Shown one piece after another: positions 50,568 through 59,670 of a stretch of 64,000 bases of DNA (position 1 is its first letter; every line of letters begins with the position of its first letter). The translations under genes and the position numbers were made by a program. Source of the DNA: Streptomyces sp. AM 4-1-1. GTDB lineage: Bacteria; Actinomycetota; Actinomycetes; Streptomycetales; Streptomycetaceae. The notes below the pieces were generated by a model. The model made no database searches. It was not told where the DNA came from and saw nothing but the letters and a program-made list of their open reading frames with translations. The DNA lies in assembly GCF_029167625.1 (NCBI RefSeq), contig NZ_CP119145.1:3410001-3474000 (forward strand), in the 5' to 3' direction.

Positions 50568-51476
50568 TCAGTTCAGCTGAGCGAGCGCTTCGGTGGCGAT
50601 CTGTTCGAACACCTTGGGGTCGGCGGCGAAGTCGGAGTCCGGAATCGGCGCGTGCACGACGATCTCCGTGATGCCGAGCGCGGCATGCCTGCCCGCGAAG
50701 TCCACGAAGGCGTCCAGGGAGTCCAGCGGTCCTGCCCCTTCCGGGGTGAAACCGGTCAGCAGTACCTTGTCCAGCTCGGCGACATCCCGGCCGATCGCGT
50801 CACACGCGGCGCCCAACCTGGCGATCTGGCCGCCGATCGCGTCCAGTGACTGTTCGGGCGTACCCGCCTCGAAGAGGCTGGGGTCACCCGTCGTCACCCA
50901 CGCCCGGCCGTATCGTGCGGCGAGCTTCAGCCCACGCGGCCCAGTGGCGGCGACCGCGAAGGGGATGCGGGGCCGCTGCACACAGCCAGGGATGTCACGC
51001 GCCTCGACCGCCGAGTAGTGGGTGCCCTCGTAGGTCACGGCGTCCTCGGTCAGCAGCCGGTCGAGCAGCGGTACGAACTCGGCGAACCGGTCGGCCCGCT
51101 CGCGCGGCGTCCACGGTTCCCGTCCCAGCACGGTCGCGTCGAAGCCGCTGCCCCCGGCCCCGATCCCGAGAGTGATCCGTCCGCCGGACACGTCGTCCAG
51201 CGTGATCAGTTCCTTGGCGAGCGTCACGGGGTGCCGGAAGTTGGGGGATGTGACGAGGGTCCCGAGCCGCAACCGCGAGGTGGCCGTGGCGGCGGCGGTC
51301 AGTGTGGGCACGGCGCCGAACCAGGGCCCGTCGCGGAAGGTCCGCCACGACAGGTGGTCATAGGTGTAGGCGGCGTGGAAACCCAGTTCCTCGGCCCGCG
51401 TCCACTCGTCGCGGCCTCCCTCCTGCCAGCGTCGGACGGGAAGGATCACAGTGCTCAGGCGCAGTGAGGACGTCAT
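50568..51476 (-). CDS. LLM-class F420/flavin-dependent oxidoreductase
   Basis: The 302-aa protein is a luciferase-like monooxygenase fold enzyme: STVILPVRRWQEGGRDEWTRAEELGFHAAYTYDHLSW, RLRLGTLVTSPNFRHPVTLAKELITLDDVSGGRITLGIGAGG, RIPFAVAATGPRGLKLAARYGRAWVTTG. In actinobacteria such proteins usually use cofactor F420. The substrate is unknown. It converges with the MerR gene and the gap holds DnaA boxes. Confidence 0.9.
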   Translation of the reverse strand: MTSSLRLSTVILPVRRWQEGGRDEWTRAEELGFHAAYTYDHLSWRTFRDGPWFGAVPTLTAAATATSRLRLGTLVTSPNFRHPVTLAKELITLDDVSGGRITLGIGAGGSGFDATVLGREPWTPRERADRFAEFVPLLDRLLTEDAVTYEGTHYSAVEARDIPGCVQRPRIPFAVAATGPRGLKLAARYGRAWVTTGDPSLFEAGTPEQSLDAIGGQIARLGAACDAIGRDVAELDKVLLTGFTPEGAGPLDSLDAFVDFAGRHAALGITEIVVHAPIPDSDFAADPKVFEQIATEALAQLN

Positions 51477-51844
51477 GCTCGAAGCCTACGACGTGCCGAA
51501 ATCGGAGGCAGCCGAAGGAGACCAGGGGAAACGACAAGAAGGGAGGCGAGGGGAGAGGGGAGAGACGAGGAGAGGCAAGGAGGCGGGGACGGGAACGGGC
51601 GGCAGTCGGCTCCATCTGTCGGCGCCGCGACAGGTCGAGCGGTGCGCGGACGGTCGGGCCCGAGCGGCGGGCGGTCAAGCGGTCAAGCGGTCAGCGGGCG
51701 GGCAGTCGGGCAGTCGGGCAGTCGGGCAGCGGAATCCTGGGTGATGGCCGGAGCGATGACCGAGCGATGGCCCCTCGGAGACGTACCGACTCAAATGTGC
51801 GCCCCTCCGCACGCACGTGCACCTCGGTGAGCGAGAATGAAATC
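51477..51844. repeat. Gap with polypurine tract and 8-bp tandem repeats
   Basis: The 368-bp gap between the LLM gene and the HAD gene has no gene. Bases about 51504-51600 on the plus strand are nearly all purines. Bases 51673-51693 repeat AAGCGGTC and 51700-51730 repeat GGGCAGTC three and a half times. Both could form unusual DNA structures and vary in copy number. Confidence 0.55.
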
Positions 51845-52717
51845 GTGACCTCAGCTACCGACTCGCCGCCGCCTGCCACCACCCGGCTGATCGCCACCGA
51901 CCTGGACGGCACCCTGCTGCGTGACGACAAGACCTTGTCGGACCGTACGGTCGCTGCTCTCGCAGCCGCCGAGGAGGCCGGGATTGAGGTCTTCTTCGTG
52001 ACGGGGCGCCCGGCCCGCTGGATGAGTGTCGTCAGCGACTACGTCCACGGTCACGGCCTGGCCATCTGCGCCAACGGCGCCGCCGTAGTCGACCTTCACG
52101 CGGACGGAAGGCTCATCCAGGTCCGCCCCATGGACCGGACCGTGGCCCTCGAAGTGGTCAGTACCCTGCGCGCGGTCACCCCGGGCACTTCGTTCGCCGT
52201 GGAACTGGCCACCGGTATCCACTACGAGCCGACGTACCCCCCGTTCCAGTTCGAACCGGGCGCCGACATCGCGGTCGCCGAGAAGCTGCTGTACGAGGAG
52301 ACACCGGGTTCCGGCTCTCCCGTACTGAAGATCCTCGCCCAGCACGACGAACTGGCCCCGGACGACTTCCTCACGGTGGCCCGTGCCGCGGTCGGCGATC
52401 TGGTCTCCTTCACCCGCTCCAGCCCCACCGCGCTGCTGGAGGCCAGCGGTATCGGAGTCTCCAAGGCCAGCACCCTCGCGCTCTGCTGCGCCGAGCGCGG
52501 GATCACACCCGCGGAGGTCGTGGCGTTCGGAGACATGCCCAACGACGTGGAAATGCTGAGCTGGGCGGGCACCTCGTACGCGATGGAGAACGCCCATCCG
52601 GCGGCTGTTGCCGCGGCCTCAGGCCGTACGGTCGCCAACAATGACGACGGCGTGGCGGTCGTCATCGAGCGCATCCTCGCCAAGCAGTCACCGCAGGCCG
52701 GCGCGCAGCCGTCGTGA
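51845..52717 (+). CDS. Cof-type HAD phosphatase
   Basis: The 290-aa protein is a second HAD-type phosphatase, related to the one after ser[54 protein letters not shown] and FGDMPNDVEMLSWAG. The two share the pattern and spacing of motifs and probably arose by duplication. GTG 51845 is chosen; no clear ribosome binding site is present, so it could be leaderless. Substrate unknown. Confidence 0.9.
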   Translation: MTSATDSPPPATTRLIATDLDGTLLRDDKTLSDRTVAALAAAEEAGIEVFFVTGRPARWMSVVSDYVHGHGLAICANGAAVVDLHADGRLIQVRPMDRTVALEVVSTLRAVTPGTSFAVELATGIHYEPTYPPFQFEPGADIAVAEKLLYEETPGSGSPVLKILAQHDELAPDDFLTVARAAVGDLVSFTRSSPTALLEASGIGVSKASTLALCCAERGITPAEVVAFGDMPNDVEMLSWAGTSYAMENAHPAAVAAASGRTVANNDDGVAVVIERILAKQSPQAGAQPS

Positions 52718-52895
52718 ACGGCCGTGCAGCCATCTTCCTTTGACGACCGCGCAGCCGTCGTCCGAGCACCACGCAGTCATCGTCCGACCACCAGGAGCAC
52801 GGTCCCGCCCGACTCCACGCGCAAAGCCCGGCCACGCGCGTGAAGCCCGGCCACGCACGAAAACTGTTCCCGCCGCCGGTGTCCCCGCATCCGCC

Positions 52896-54602
52896 CTACA
52901 GCGGCGCCTCCCACACCACCGTCGCCCCGCCCCCGTCCTCCCCGATGCCACCCCCGAACCAACTGGCGCCGCCCAGCGACTCCGCCCGGCGCGCGAGGTT
53001 CCGCAGGCCGCTGCGCCGACCGTCCGCCGGGATGCCCACCCCGTCGTCGGCGACCGACAGACGTACCGCGTCCCGGCCGTCGGGCAGGGTGGCCGTCGCG
53101 TCGACGACCACGTCGATCCGTGATGCCTCGGCGTGCCGGAAGGCATTGGACAACGCCTCGCGCAACGCCGCGATGAGGTTCTTTCCGGTGAGTTCACCGA
53201 CGAGGGTGTCGACCGCGCCCAGGAATCGGTGTGACGGTGTGAAACCGAGCGGCACGGACGCCATGTTGATCTCGCGCAGCACCCGGATGCGCAGCCCGGA
53301 CAGTGTCTCGGCCGGCTCCTGCTGGAGCGCGAAGATCGCGGTGCGGATCTCCTGGATGGTCACGTCGAGTTCGTCGACGGCCCGTCCGACCCCCGTCCGC
53401 ACCTCCGGCACGCCCGAGGTGCGCTGCGCGCTCTCCAGCATCATCCCGGTCGCGAACAGGCGCTGGATGACGAGATCGTGCAGATCACGGGCGATCCGGT
53501 CCCGGTCCTCGTACACCGCGAGACGTTCCCGGTCCCGTTGCGCGTCGGCGGTCATCAGCGCGAGCGCGGCCTGCGAGGCGAACTGGACGGCGAGGGTCCG
53601 TTCGGCCCCGGTGAACGGTCTGGCCCTCGGCGCCCGTGGCGTGGCGAGCGCTCCGAGCACCTGTCCGCCGTTGCGCAGGGGCAGCAGCATGTTGGGCCCG
53701 AACCGTCCGGCAAGCCCGGTCACCATGCGGTCGTCGCTGCCCGAGTCGTCGACGAACACCGCCTCGCCGCTCAGCAGCGCCCTCACCACCGGGCTCTCCG
53801 GAGGAATGACCGCCCCGAGCAGGGCGGTCGGGTCGTCGGCCGACACCGCGACGATCTCCAGACCGCCCTCACCGGTCGGCAGGAGCACGATCCCGGCGGT
53901 GGAGACCGCGAGCCGACGGGCCTGTTCGGCGACGACGGAGAGCGCTTCGTCGGCGTCCCCGCCCGACAGCAGAGCGGTCGTCACGGCGACCGAACCGTCG
54001 ATCCACCGCTCCCGCTGCCGAGCCGCCTCGTACAGCCGCGCGTTGCCGATGGCGATCCCGGCCTCGGCGGCGAGCACACGGACCATCTGGAGGTCGTAGT
54101 CGCTGAAGGCGTCCCCATCGGTCTTCTCGGCCAGATAGAGGTTGCCGAAGACCTCCCCCCGCGCCCGGACGGGGACACCGAGAAACGTACGCGTCGTGGG
54201 GTGCCCCGGCGGAAAGCCGGCCGCCCGGGGATCGGTCGTCAGGTCGGGCAGCAGGACGAGGGCCGGGTCGTGGCTCAGCGCTTCCAGCAGCCCTGCGTGG
54301 CCGTCGGGCGGACGGCCCGTCTCCCGCCCCTCTTCCGGCGGGACACCGAAGGTGACGAAATCGGAAAGGCCCCGACCGGCCTCGTCGACGACACCGATCG
54401 CCGCGTAACGGGCATGGACGAGGTCGGCCGCCGTCTCACAGATCCGGTCGAGGGTGGCCCGCAGTTCGAGCCCGGTGCCGACGGCGCGCATGGCCTCCAG
54501 CAACAGCGGTACGCGAGAGGTCAGCTCCGTGGACAGACCCTGGAGGCCGTGGGCCGCCCGGGTGGCGGCTTCGAGTGAGTCCTTCGGATGGGGCTCTGCC
54601 AT
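52896..54602 (-). CDS. GAF-domain sensor histidine kinase (DevS-like)
   Basis: The 568-aa soluble kinase has two GAF domains (about 45-195 and 210-345), a HisKA_3 dimerisation domain with the phospho-accepting His in RDLHDLVIQRLF (about 374) and a C-terminal HATPase (about 455-565: ALREALSNAFRHAEA, SVADDGVGIP). GAF domains of this family can bind heme and sense redox, oxygen or NO. No response-regulator gene is adjacent, so it is an orphan kinase. Its place next to the cytochrome bd locus suggests a redox role, but this is inference. Confidence 0.9.
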   Translation of the reverse strand: MAEPHPKDSLEAATRAAHGLQGLSTELTSRVPLLLEAMRAVGTGLELRATLDRICETAADLVHARYAAIGVVDEAGRGLSDFVTFGVPPEEGRETGRPPDGHAGLLEALSHDPALVLLPDLTTDPRAAGFPPGHPTTRTFLGVPVRARGEVFGNLYLAEKTDGDAFSDYDLQMVRVLAAEAGIAIGNARLYEAARQRERWIDGSVAVTTALLSGGDADEALSVVAEQARRLAVSTAGIVLLPTGEGGLEIVAVSADDPTALLGAVIPPESPVVRALLSGEAVFVDDSGSDDRMVTGLAGRFGPNMLLPLRNGGQVLGALATPRAPRARPFTGAERTLAVQFASQAALALMTADAQRDRERLAVYEDRDRIARDLHDLVIQRLFATGMMLESAQRTSGVPEVRTGVGRAVDELDVTIQEIRTAIFALQQEPAETLSGLRIRVLREINMASVPLGFTPSHRFLGAVDTLVGELTGKNLIAALREALSNAFRHAEASRIDVVVDATATLPDGRDAVRLSVADDGVGIPADGRRSGLRNLARRAESLGGASWFGGGIGEDGGGATVVWEAPL

Positions 54603-54746
54603 ACCCAGAGCCTAATTAGTCCGCTTTGTTATGAACAGCCGGGTTACTGGCACCGCAGCGGGATGGCCGAGATCGGTGAAAGCCCTGCCACCGCTCCGGC
54701 GTCTTCACCCCGCCCGTGCCTCCGTCACACCTCCGTCCCTCCACCC

Positions 54747-57700
54747 CTACACCCGCACAACCTCCCGTTCACGCTCCACCATCCGGCGCAGCGGGCCGTC
54801 GGCCGCCGCCAGCTCCGCGTACGGGCCGCGCTGCGCCACCCGGCCCTCGTCCAGCACCACCACTTCGTCGACGGCGTCGAGCCCTGCCAGCCGGTGCGTG
54901 ATCAGGAGCGTCGTACGTCCCACGGTGGCCGCCAGCAGGTCGGCGGTCAGCGCGTCCGCCGTGGCCAGATCGAGGTGTTCCGCCGGTTCGTCGAGTACGA
55001 GTACGGGGAAGTCGGCCAGGAGCGCGCGGGCCAACGCGAGCCGCTGTCGCTGGCCTCCGGAGAGCCGGGCACCGTGCTCACCGACGAGGGTGTCGAGCCC
55101 GTCGGGCTGTTCCTCGGCCCAGTCCAGCAACCGGGCCCTGCGGAGAGCCGCGCGGAGTTCCGCGTCGGTCGCTCCGGTACGGGCCAGTCGCAGGTTCTCC
55201 CGGATGGAGCTGTCGAAGATGTGCGCGTCCTGGGCGCACAGCCCGACGAACCGGCGGACGGTGTCCCCTTCCAGTGCGGACGCGTCGACGCCGCCGATCC
55301 GGTACGTCCCCGAGCGGGCGTCCAGGAAGCGCAGCATGACCTGTGCGAGTGTCGTCTTGCCTGACCCCGAGGAGCCCACGACGGCGATCCTGCGGCCCGC
55401 CACCAGCGTCAGCTCGACACCGTCGAGCGCGTCCCGGTCCGCTCCGGCATGGCGGGCGCACAGACCCCGTATCTCCAACGGGAACGGTGAGGCAGGCGCG
55501 TCGGCGGGGGTCGCGGGCTCCTGGACCGGGACCGGCGCGTCCAGCACTTCGTACACCCGCTCCGCACTCCGCTTGACCCGGCGGCGGTACTGGACGGCGA
55601 GCGGGAGACCGGTCACGGCCTCGAAGGCGGCGAGCGGGGTGAGTACCACCACCGCGAGCTCCACACCCTCGATCCGTCCCTCGTACACCGCGCGGACACC
55701 GACGATCGCGGCTCCGACCACCGTGAGGCCGCAGATCAGCGCGGACAACCCGGCGCCGAGCGCGGTGGCGGTGGCGGACCTGGCGGCGATCCCGGTCAGT
55801 ACGTCGTCGGCCCGGCGTGCCTTCGTCCGCCGGTCGGGCAGCGCGCCCGCGACGGCCAGCTCGGCCGTACCGCTGAGCAGATCGGTGACCCGGGTGGCCA
55901 GTGCGGCACGGGCCGGAGCCAGTTGGCGCTCCGCGTGCCGGGCACAGGCCCCACTGACCAGTGGCACCCCCACCCCGGCCAACAGCAGTCCGACCGCCAG
56001 CACGACACCCGCCTCGGGCAGCAGCCAGCCGGTGAACCCGGCCGCGGCGACCCCGACGACGACCGCGGTTCCGGCGGGCAGCAGCCACCTCAGCCAGTAG
56101 TCCTGCCAGGCGTCCACATCGGCGACGAGCCGGGACAGCAGATCCCCGCGTCGCGTCTGCCGCAGCCCCGTCGGCGCGATCCGCTCCAGTGCCCGGTACA
56201 CCGCGACGCGCAGCTCGGCCAGCATCCTGAGCACCGCGTCATGCGAGACGAGCCGCTCGGCGTAGCGGAAGACGGCGCGTCCGATGCCGAAGGCACGGGT
56301 CGCTGTGACGGCCACCATCAGATGGAGCACCGGGGGCTGTTCGGAGGCGCGGGAGATCAGCCACCCCGACACGGCCATGAGCCCGACCGCCGAACCGACC
56401 GCGAGACTGCCCAGCAGCAGCGCGAGCGCCAGCTGTCCGCGCTGCGCTCCCGCCGCCGCCCGGACCCGGGCCAGCACCCGTCCGGGGCGTCCGGCGTCTG
56501 TAGGACGCCCGGAGCCCACGGAGCCACCGAAGCCCAGGTGGTCCCCGGAATCCCCGAAGTCCTGGGAGCCCCAAGGGCCCTCGGAGCCCGCGGAGACGTC
56601 CCTGCGCTCCTCGGCCGCCGTCTGCCCCACGTCGGCGCCCCCGCCGCGCCCCTCACGAATCCCCTCCCCGCCGGGGACCACCGAAGCGCCCGGACGGGGA
56701 GCACCGGTCGGCTCCGGACCCGCGACTCCAGCACCAGGGTCGGAACCGACGCCGCTGATCCCCTCGACCGCGACCGGCTCCGACGGTTCCAGCCTCACCA
56801 CGCGGTCCGCCACCGCCAGCAGCGCGGGCCGGTGCACGACCAGCAGCACGGTCCTACCGGCCGCCAGCCTCCGTACCGCCTCGACGATGCCCGCCTCCGT
56901 CTCACCGTCGAGACCGGCCGTCGGTTCGTCGAGCAACAGCAGTGGCCGGTCGGCGAGGAACGCGCGGGCCAACGCCAACCGCTGCCGTTGGCCCGCGGAC
57001 AGCCCCGCACCGTCCTCACCGAGAAGGGTCGCCGTGCCGTCCGGCAGCGCCGCCACGAAGTCGTGCGCACCCGCGTCCCGCAGCGCGGCCGTCACGGCGT
57101 CGTCGTCCGCGCCCGGCCTGGCCAGCCGTACGTTCTCCGCGATCGTGCCCGCGAAGAGGTGCGGATGCTGCGGTACCCAGGCGATCCGCTCGCGCCAGCG
57201 CTTCGGGGAGAGCGTCGCCAGATCGGTGCCGCCGACCCGTACCCGTCCCTCGTCGGGAGTCGTGAACCCCAGCACCACACTCAGGAGCGTGGACTTGCCG
57301 ACCCCGCTCGGGCCGACCAGGGCGACGGTCTCCCCCTCCTCCACCACCAGCGAAGCCGCGGCGGGTGAGGGTGCCGCGCGGCCCTCGTGGCGGACGGTCA
57401 CCCCGTCCAGTTCCAGCCTCATCGATTCGGGAACCTCCCCCGTACCACTCACCGGGGGCTCCGTCTCCAGGATCGAGAAGATCTCCTCGGCGGCCGACAG
57501 CCCCTCCGCCGCGGCGTGGTACTGCGCACCGACCTGCCGGATCGGAAGGTATGCCTCGGGCGCGAGGATCAGCACCAGCAGGCCGGTGTAGAGGTCGAGT
57601 TCGCCGTGCACGAGCCGCATGCCGATGGTGACGGCGACCAGGGCCACCGACAGCGTCGCCAGGAGTTCCAGTGCGAAGGACGACAGGAAGGCGATCCGCA

Positions 57701-58412
57701 GGGTCCCCAGGGTGGCGCGACGGTACTGCGATGTGATGGCGCGGATCGATTCGGCCTGCGCCTTCGCCCGCCCGAAGACCTTCAGCGTCGGCAGACCGGC
57801 GACCACATCGAGAAAGTGACCGGAGAGCCGGGAGAGCAGCCGCCACTGCCGGTCCATCCGGGACTGGGTGGCCCAGCCGATCAGGATCATGAAGAGCGGG
57901 ATGAGCGGCAGAGTGACCACAATGATCGCCGCCGAGACCCAGTCCTCGGTGACGATCCTGGCGAGAACGGCCAGTGGCACCACCACCGCGAGCCCGAGCT
58001 GTGGCAGATAGCGCGAGAAGTAGTCGTCGAGCGCGTCCACACCACGGGTGGCCAGTGCCACCAGCGAGCCGGTGCGCCGGCTCGTGAGCCAGGCCGGCCC
58101 GAGGTCGACGGCTCGCGCCAGAAGACGTCCGCGCAGTTCGGCCTTGACCGCCGCGCTCGCCCGGTACGCGGCGAGTTCGGTGAGCCAGGAGATCAGCGCA
58201 CGTCCGAGCGAGACCGCCACGAGCAGGATGAGCGGGGTCCGCAGCCCGGAGACGCTTGCCCCGTCCTCGAAGCCGCCGACCACCACGTCGGCGACGAGCA
58301 TCGCCTGGGCGACGACCAGCACCGCCCCGACCAGCCCCAGTGCCACCACGGCCGCGAGGAAGAACCGGGTGGCCCGGGCGTAGCGGAGCAGGCGCGGATC
58401 GATCGGTTTCAC
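54747..58412 (-). CDS. cydCD: CydCD fused ABC transporter for cytochrome bd assembly
   Basis: The 1221-aa protein is CydD and CydC in one chain, the usual form in Streptomyces. Each half has six membrane helices and an ATPase: Walker A VGPSGVGKST (about 365) and signature LSAGQRQRLALA in the first; VVGSSGSGKTT (about 1011) and LSGGQRQRLALA in the second. The transporter exports thiols (cysteine or glutathione in E. coli) needed for cytochrome bd maturation. A Gly/Glu/Ser-rich linker (about 560-650) joins the halves. The GTG start at 58412 lies within a perfect parS site. Confidence 0.95.
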   Translation of the reverse strand: MKPIDPRLLRYARATRFFLAAVVALGLVGAVLVVAQAMLVADVVVGGFEDGASVSGLRTPLILLVAVSLGRALISWLTELAAYRASAAVKAELRGRLLARAVDLGPAWLTSRRTGSLVALATRGVDALDDYFSRYLPQLGLAVVVPLAVLARIVTEDWVSAAIIVVTLPLIPLFMILIGWATQSRMDRQWRLLSRLSGHFLDVVAGLPTLKVFGRAKAQAESIRAITSQYRRATLGTLRIAFLSSFALELLATLSVALVAVTIGMRLVHGELDLYTGLLVLILAPEAYLPIRQVGAQYHAAAEGLSAAEEIFSILETEPPVSGTGEVPESMRLELDGVTVRHEGRAAPSPAAASLVVEEGETVALVGPSGVGKSTLLSVVLGFTTPDEGRVRVGGTDLATLSPKRWRERIAWVPQHPHLFAGTIAENVRLARPGADDDAVTAALRDAGAHDFVAALPDGTATLLGEDGAGLSAGQRQRLALARAFLADRPLLLLDEPTAGLDGETEAGIVEAVRRLAAGRTVLLVVHRPALLAVADRVVRLEPSEPVAVEGISGVGSDPGAGVAGPEPTGAPRPGASVVPGGEGIREGRGGGADVGQTAAEERRDVSAGSEGPWGSQDFGDSGDHLGFGGSVGSGRPTDAGRPGRVLARVRAAAGAQRGQLALALLLGSLAVGSAVGLMAVSGWLISRASEQPPVLHLMVAVTATRAFGIGRAVFRYAERLVSHDAVLRMLAELRVAVYRALERIAPTGLRQTRRGDLLSRLVADVDAWQDYWLRWLLPAGTAVVVGVAAAGFTGWLLPEAGVVLAVGLLLAGVGVPLVSGACARHAERQLAPARAALATRVTDLLSGTAELAVAGALPDRRTKARRADDVLTGIAARSATATALGAGLSALICGLTVVGAAIVGVRAVYEGRIEGVELAVVVLTPLAAFEAVTGLPLAVQYRRRVKRSAERVYEVLDAPVPVQEPATPADAPASPFPLEIRGLCARHAGADRDALDGVELTLVAGRRIAVVGSSGSGKTTLAQVMLRFLDARSGTYRIGGVDASALEGDTVRRFVGLCAQDAHIFDSSIRENLRLARTGATDAELRAALRRARLLDWAEEQPDGLDTLVGEHGARLSGGQRQRLALARALLADFPVLVLDEPAEHLDLATADALTADLLAATVGRTTLLITHRLAGLDAVDEVVVLDEGRVAQRGPYAELAAADGPLRRMVEREREVVRV

Positions 58413-58419
58413 GTGAAAC
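58406..58419. other. Perfect parS site overlapping the cydCD start
   Basis: GTTTCACGTGAAAC (58406-58419) includes the cydCD GTG start codon (58410-58412 on the minus strand). It would bind ParB and could affect cydCD expression. Confidence 0.88.
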
Positions 58420-58535
58420 AGTCCTCAGTGAACTCGGTGCTTTCGGTGAGTGCGCCGCGGTCCCGCGGAGTGCGCCGCACCCGGTGTCGCCGCGCCCCGC
58501 GGGACTGCGGCGCACTCGGGCCGGTCTGCCGGTCC

Positions 58536-58637
58536 CTCTTCGAGCGAGACGGGCCGGCCGGTCCGGTTTCTTCGTCGAGCGGGGCGAACCGGCCGGCCGG
58601 CTTCCCTCGTCGAGCGTGGTGGACCGGCCGGTCCGGT
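58536..58637. repeat. Three tandem 34-bp repeats between cydB and cydCD
   Basis: Three copies of exactly 34 bp lie at 58536-58569, 58570-58603 and 58604-58637. The shared core is TCGAGCG...CCGGCCGG(T/C)CCGG; each copy has a few base differences. The 238-bp gap breaks the cyd operon and holds no gene. Inverted GTGCGCCGC/GCGGCGCAC elements lie to its right end. Confidence 0.7.
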
Positions 58638-58650
58638 GCGTCGCGCTCGC

Positions 58651-59652
58651 TCAGTGCGCGTCGGCTATGTGCTGCGTACCGATCCGCTTGCGGAACACCC
58701 AGTACGTCCACCCCTGGTACAGCAGCACCAGGGGCGTGGCTGTCCCCGCGCACCAGGTCATGATCTTCAGCGTGTACGGGCTGGACGAGGCGTTGGTGAC
58801 CGTGAGGTTCCAGGCGTCGTTCAGCGAGGAGGGCATGACGTTCGGGAAGAGGGTCAGGAAGAGCATGGCGACCGCCGCCGCGATGGTCACCCCCGAGAAG
58901 GCGAACGACCATCCCTCGCGTCCGGCGGCGATGGTGCCGATCGCCGCGACCAGCGCCAGCGCGGCGACGACCATCGCGATCAGGCTCGTGCCGTCGCCCT
59001 TGTCGAGCTGCGTCCAGATCAGGAACCCGAGTGCGAGCACCGCGGTGACCAGGCCGAGCCTCAGCGCCAGCTTCCGCGCTCGTACCCGGATGTCACCGGC
59101 CGTCTTGAGGGCAGCGAACACCGCTCCGTGGAAGGTGAAGAGGAACAGTGTGACGAGACCGCCGAGGATCGCGTACGGGTTGAGGAGGTCCCAGAAGTTG
59201 CCTGTGTACTCCATGTTCCCGTCGATCTTCACGCCGCGCACGATGTTCCCGAAGGCCACGCCCCACAGCACGGCCGGCACCAGCGAGGTCCAGAAGATCG
59301 CGTGCTCCCAGTTGGTCTGCCACTTCTCCTCGGGCCGCTTCGCCCGGTACTCGAAGGCGACACCCCGCACGATCAGACAGAGCAGGATGATCAGCAACGG
59401 CAGATAGAAGCCGGAGAACAGCGTCGCGTACCACTCGGGGAACGCCGCGAAGGTGGCGCCGCCCGCGCTGAGCAGCCACACCTCGTTGCCGTCCCAGACG
59501 GGTCCGATGGTGTTGATCAGGACCCGCCGTTCCTTGCGGTCGCGGGCCAGCAGCTTGGTGAGGACACCGATTCCGAAGTCGAATCCCTCCAGGAAGAAGT
59601 AGCCGATCCAGAGGACGGCGATGAGTACGAACCAGACGTCGTGGAGTTCCAT
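58651..59652 (-). CDS. cydB: Cytochrome bd ubiquinol/menaquinol oxidase subunit II
   Basis: The 333-aa protein has eight or nine membrane helices and matches CydB in length and sequence (VWFVLIAVLWIGYFFLEGFDFGIGVL, RVLINTIGPVWDGNEVWLLSAGGATFAAFPEWYATLFSGFYLP). It forms the membrane heterodimer with CydA. The gene starts 18 bp after the end of cydA, so both are co-transcribed. Confidence 0.95.
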   Translation of the reverse strand: MELHDVWFVLIAVLWIGYFFLEGFDFGIGVLTKLLARDRKERRVLINTIGPVWDGNEVWLLSAGGATFAAFPEWYATLFSGFYLPLLIILLCLIVRGVAFEYRAKRPEEKWQTNWEHAIFWTSLVPAVLWGVAFGNIVRGVKIDGNMEYTGNFWDLLNPYAILGGLVTLFLFTFHGAVFAALKTAGDIRVRARKLALRLGLVTAVLALGFLIWTQLDKGDGTSLIAMVVAALALVAAIGTIAAGREGWSFAFSGVTIAAAVAMLFLTLFPNVMPSSLNDAWNLTVTNASSSPYTLKIMTWCAGTATPLVLLYQGWTYWVFRKRIGTQHIADAH

Positions 59653-59670
59653 ACCTCAGCTCCGCTGCTC

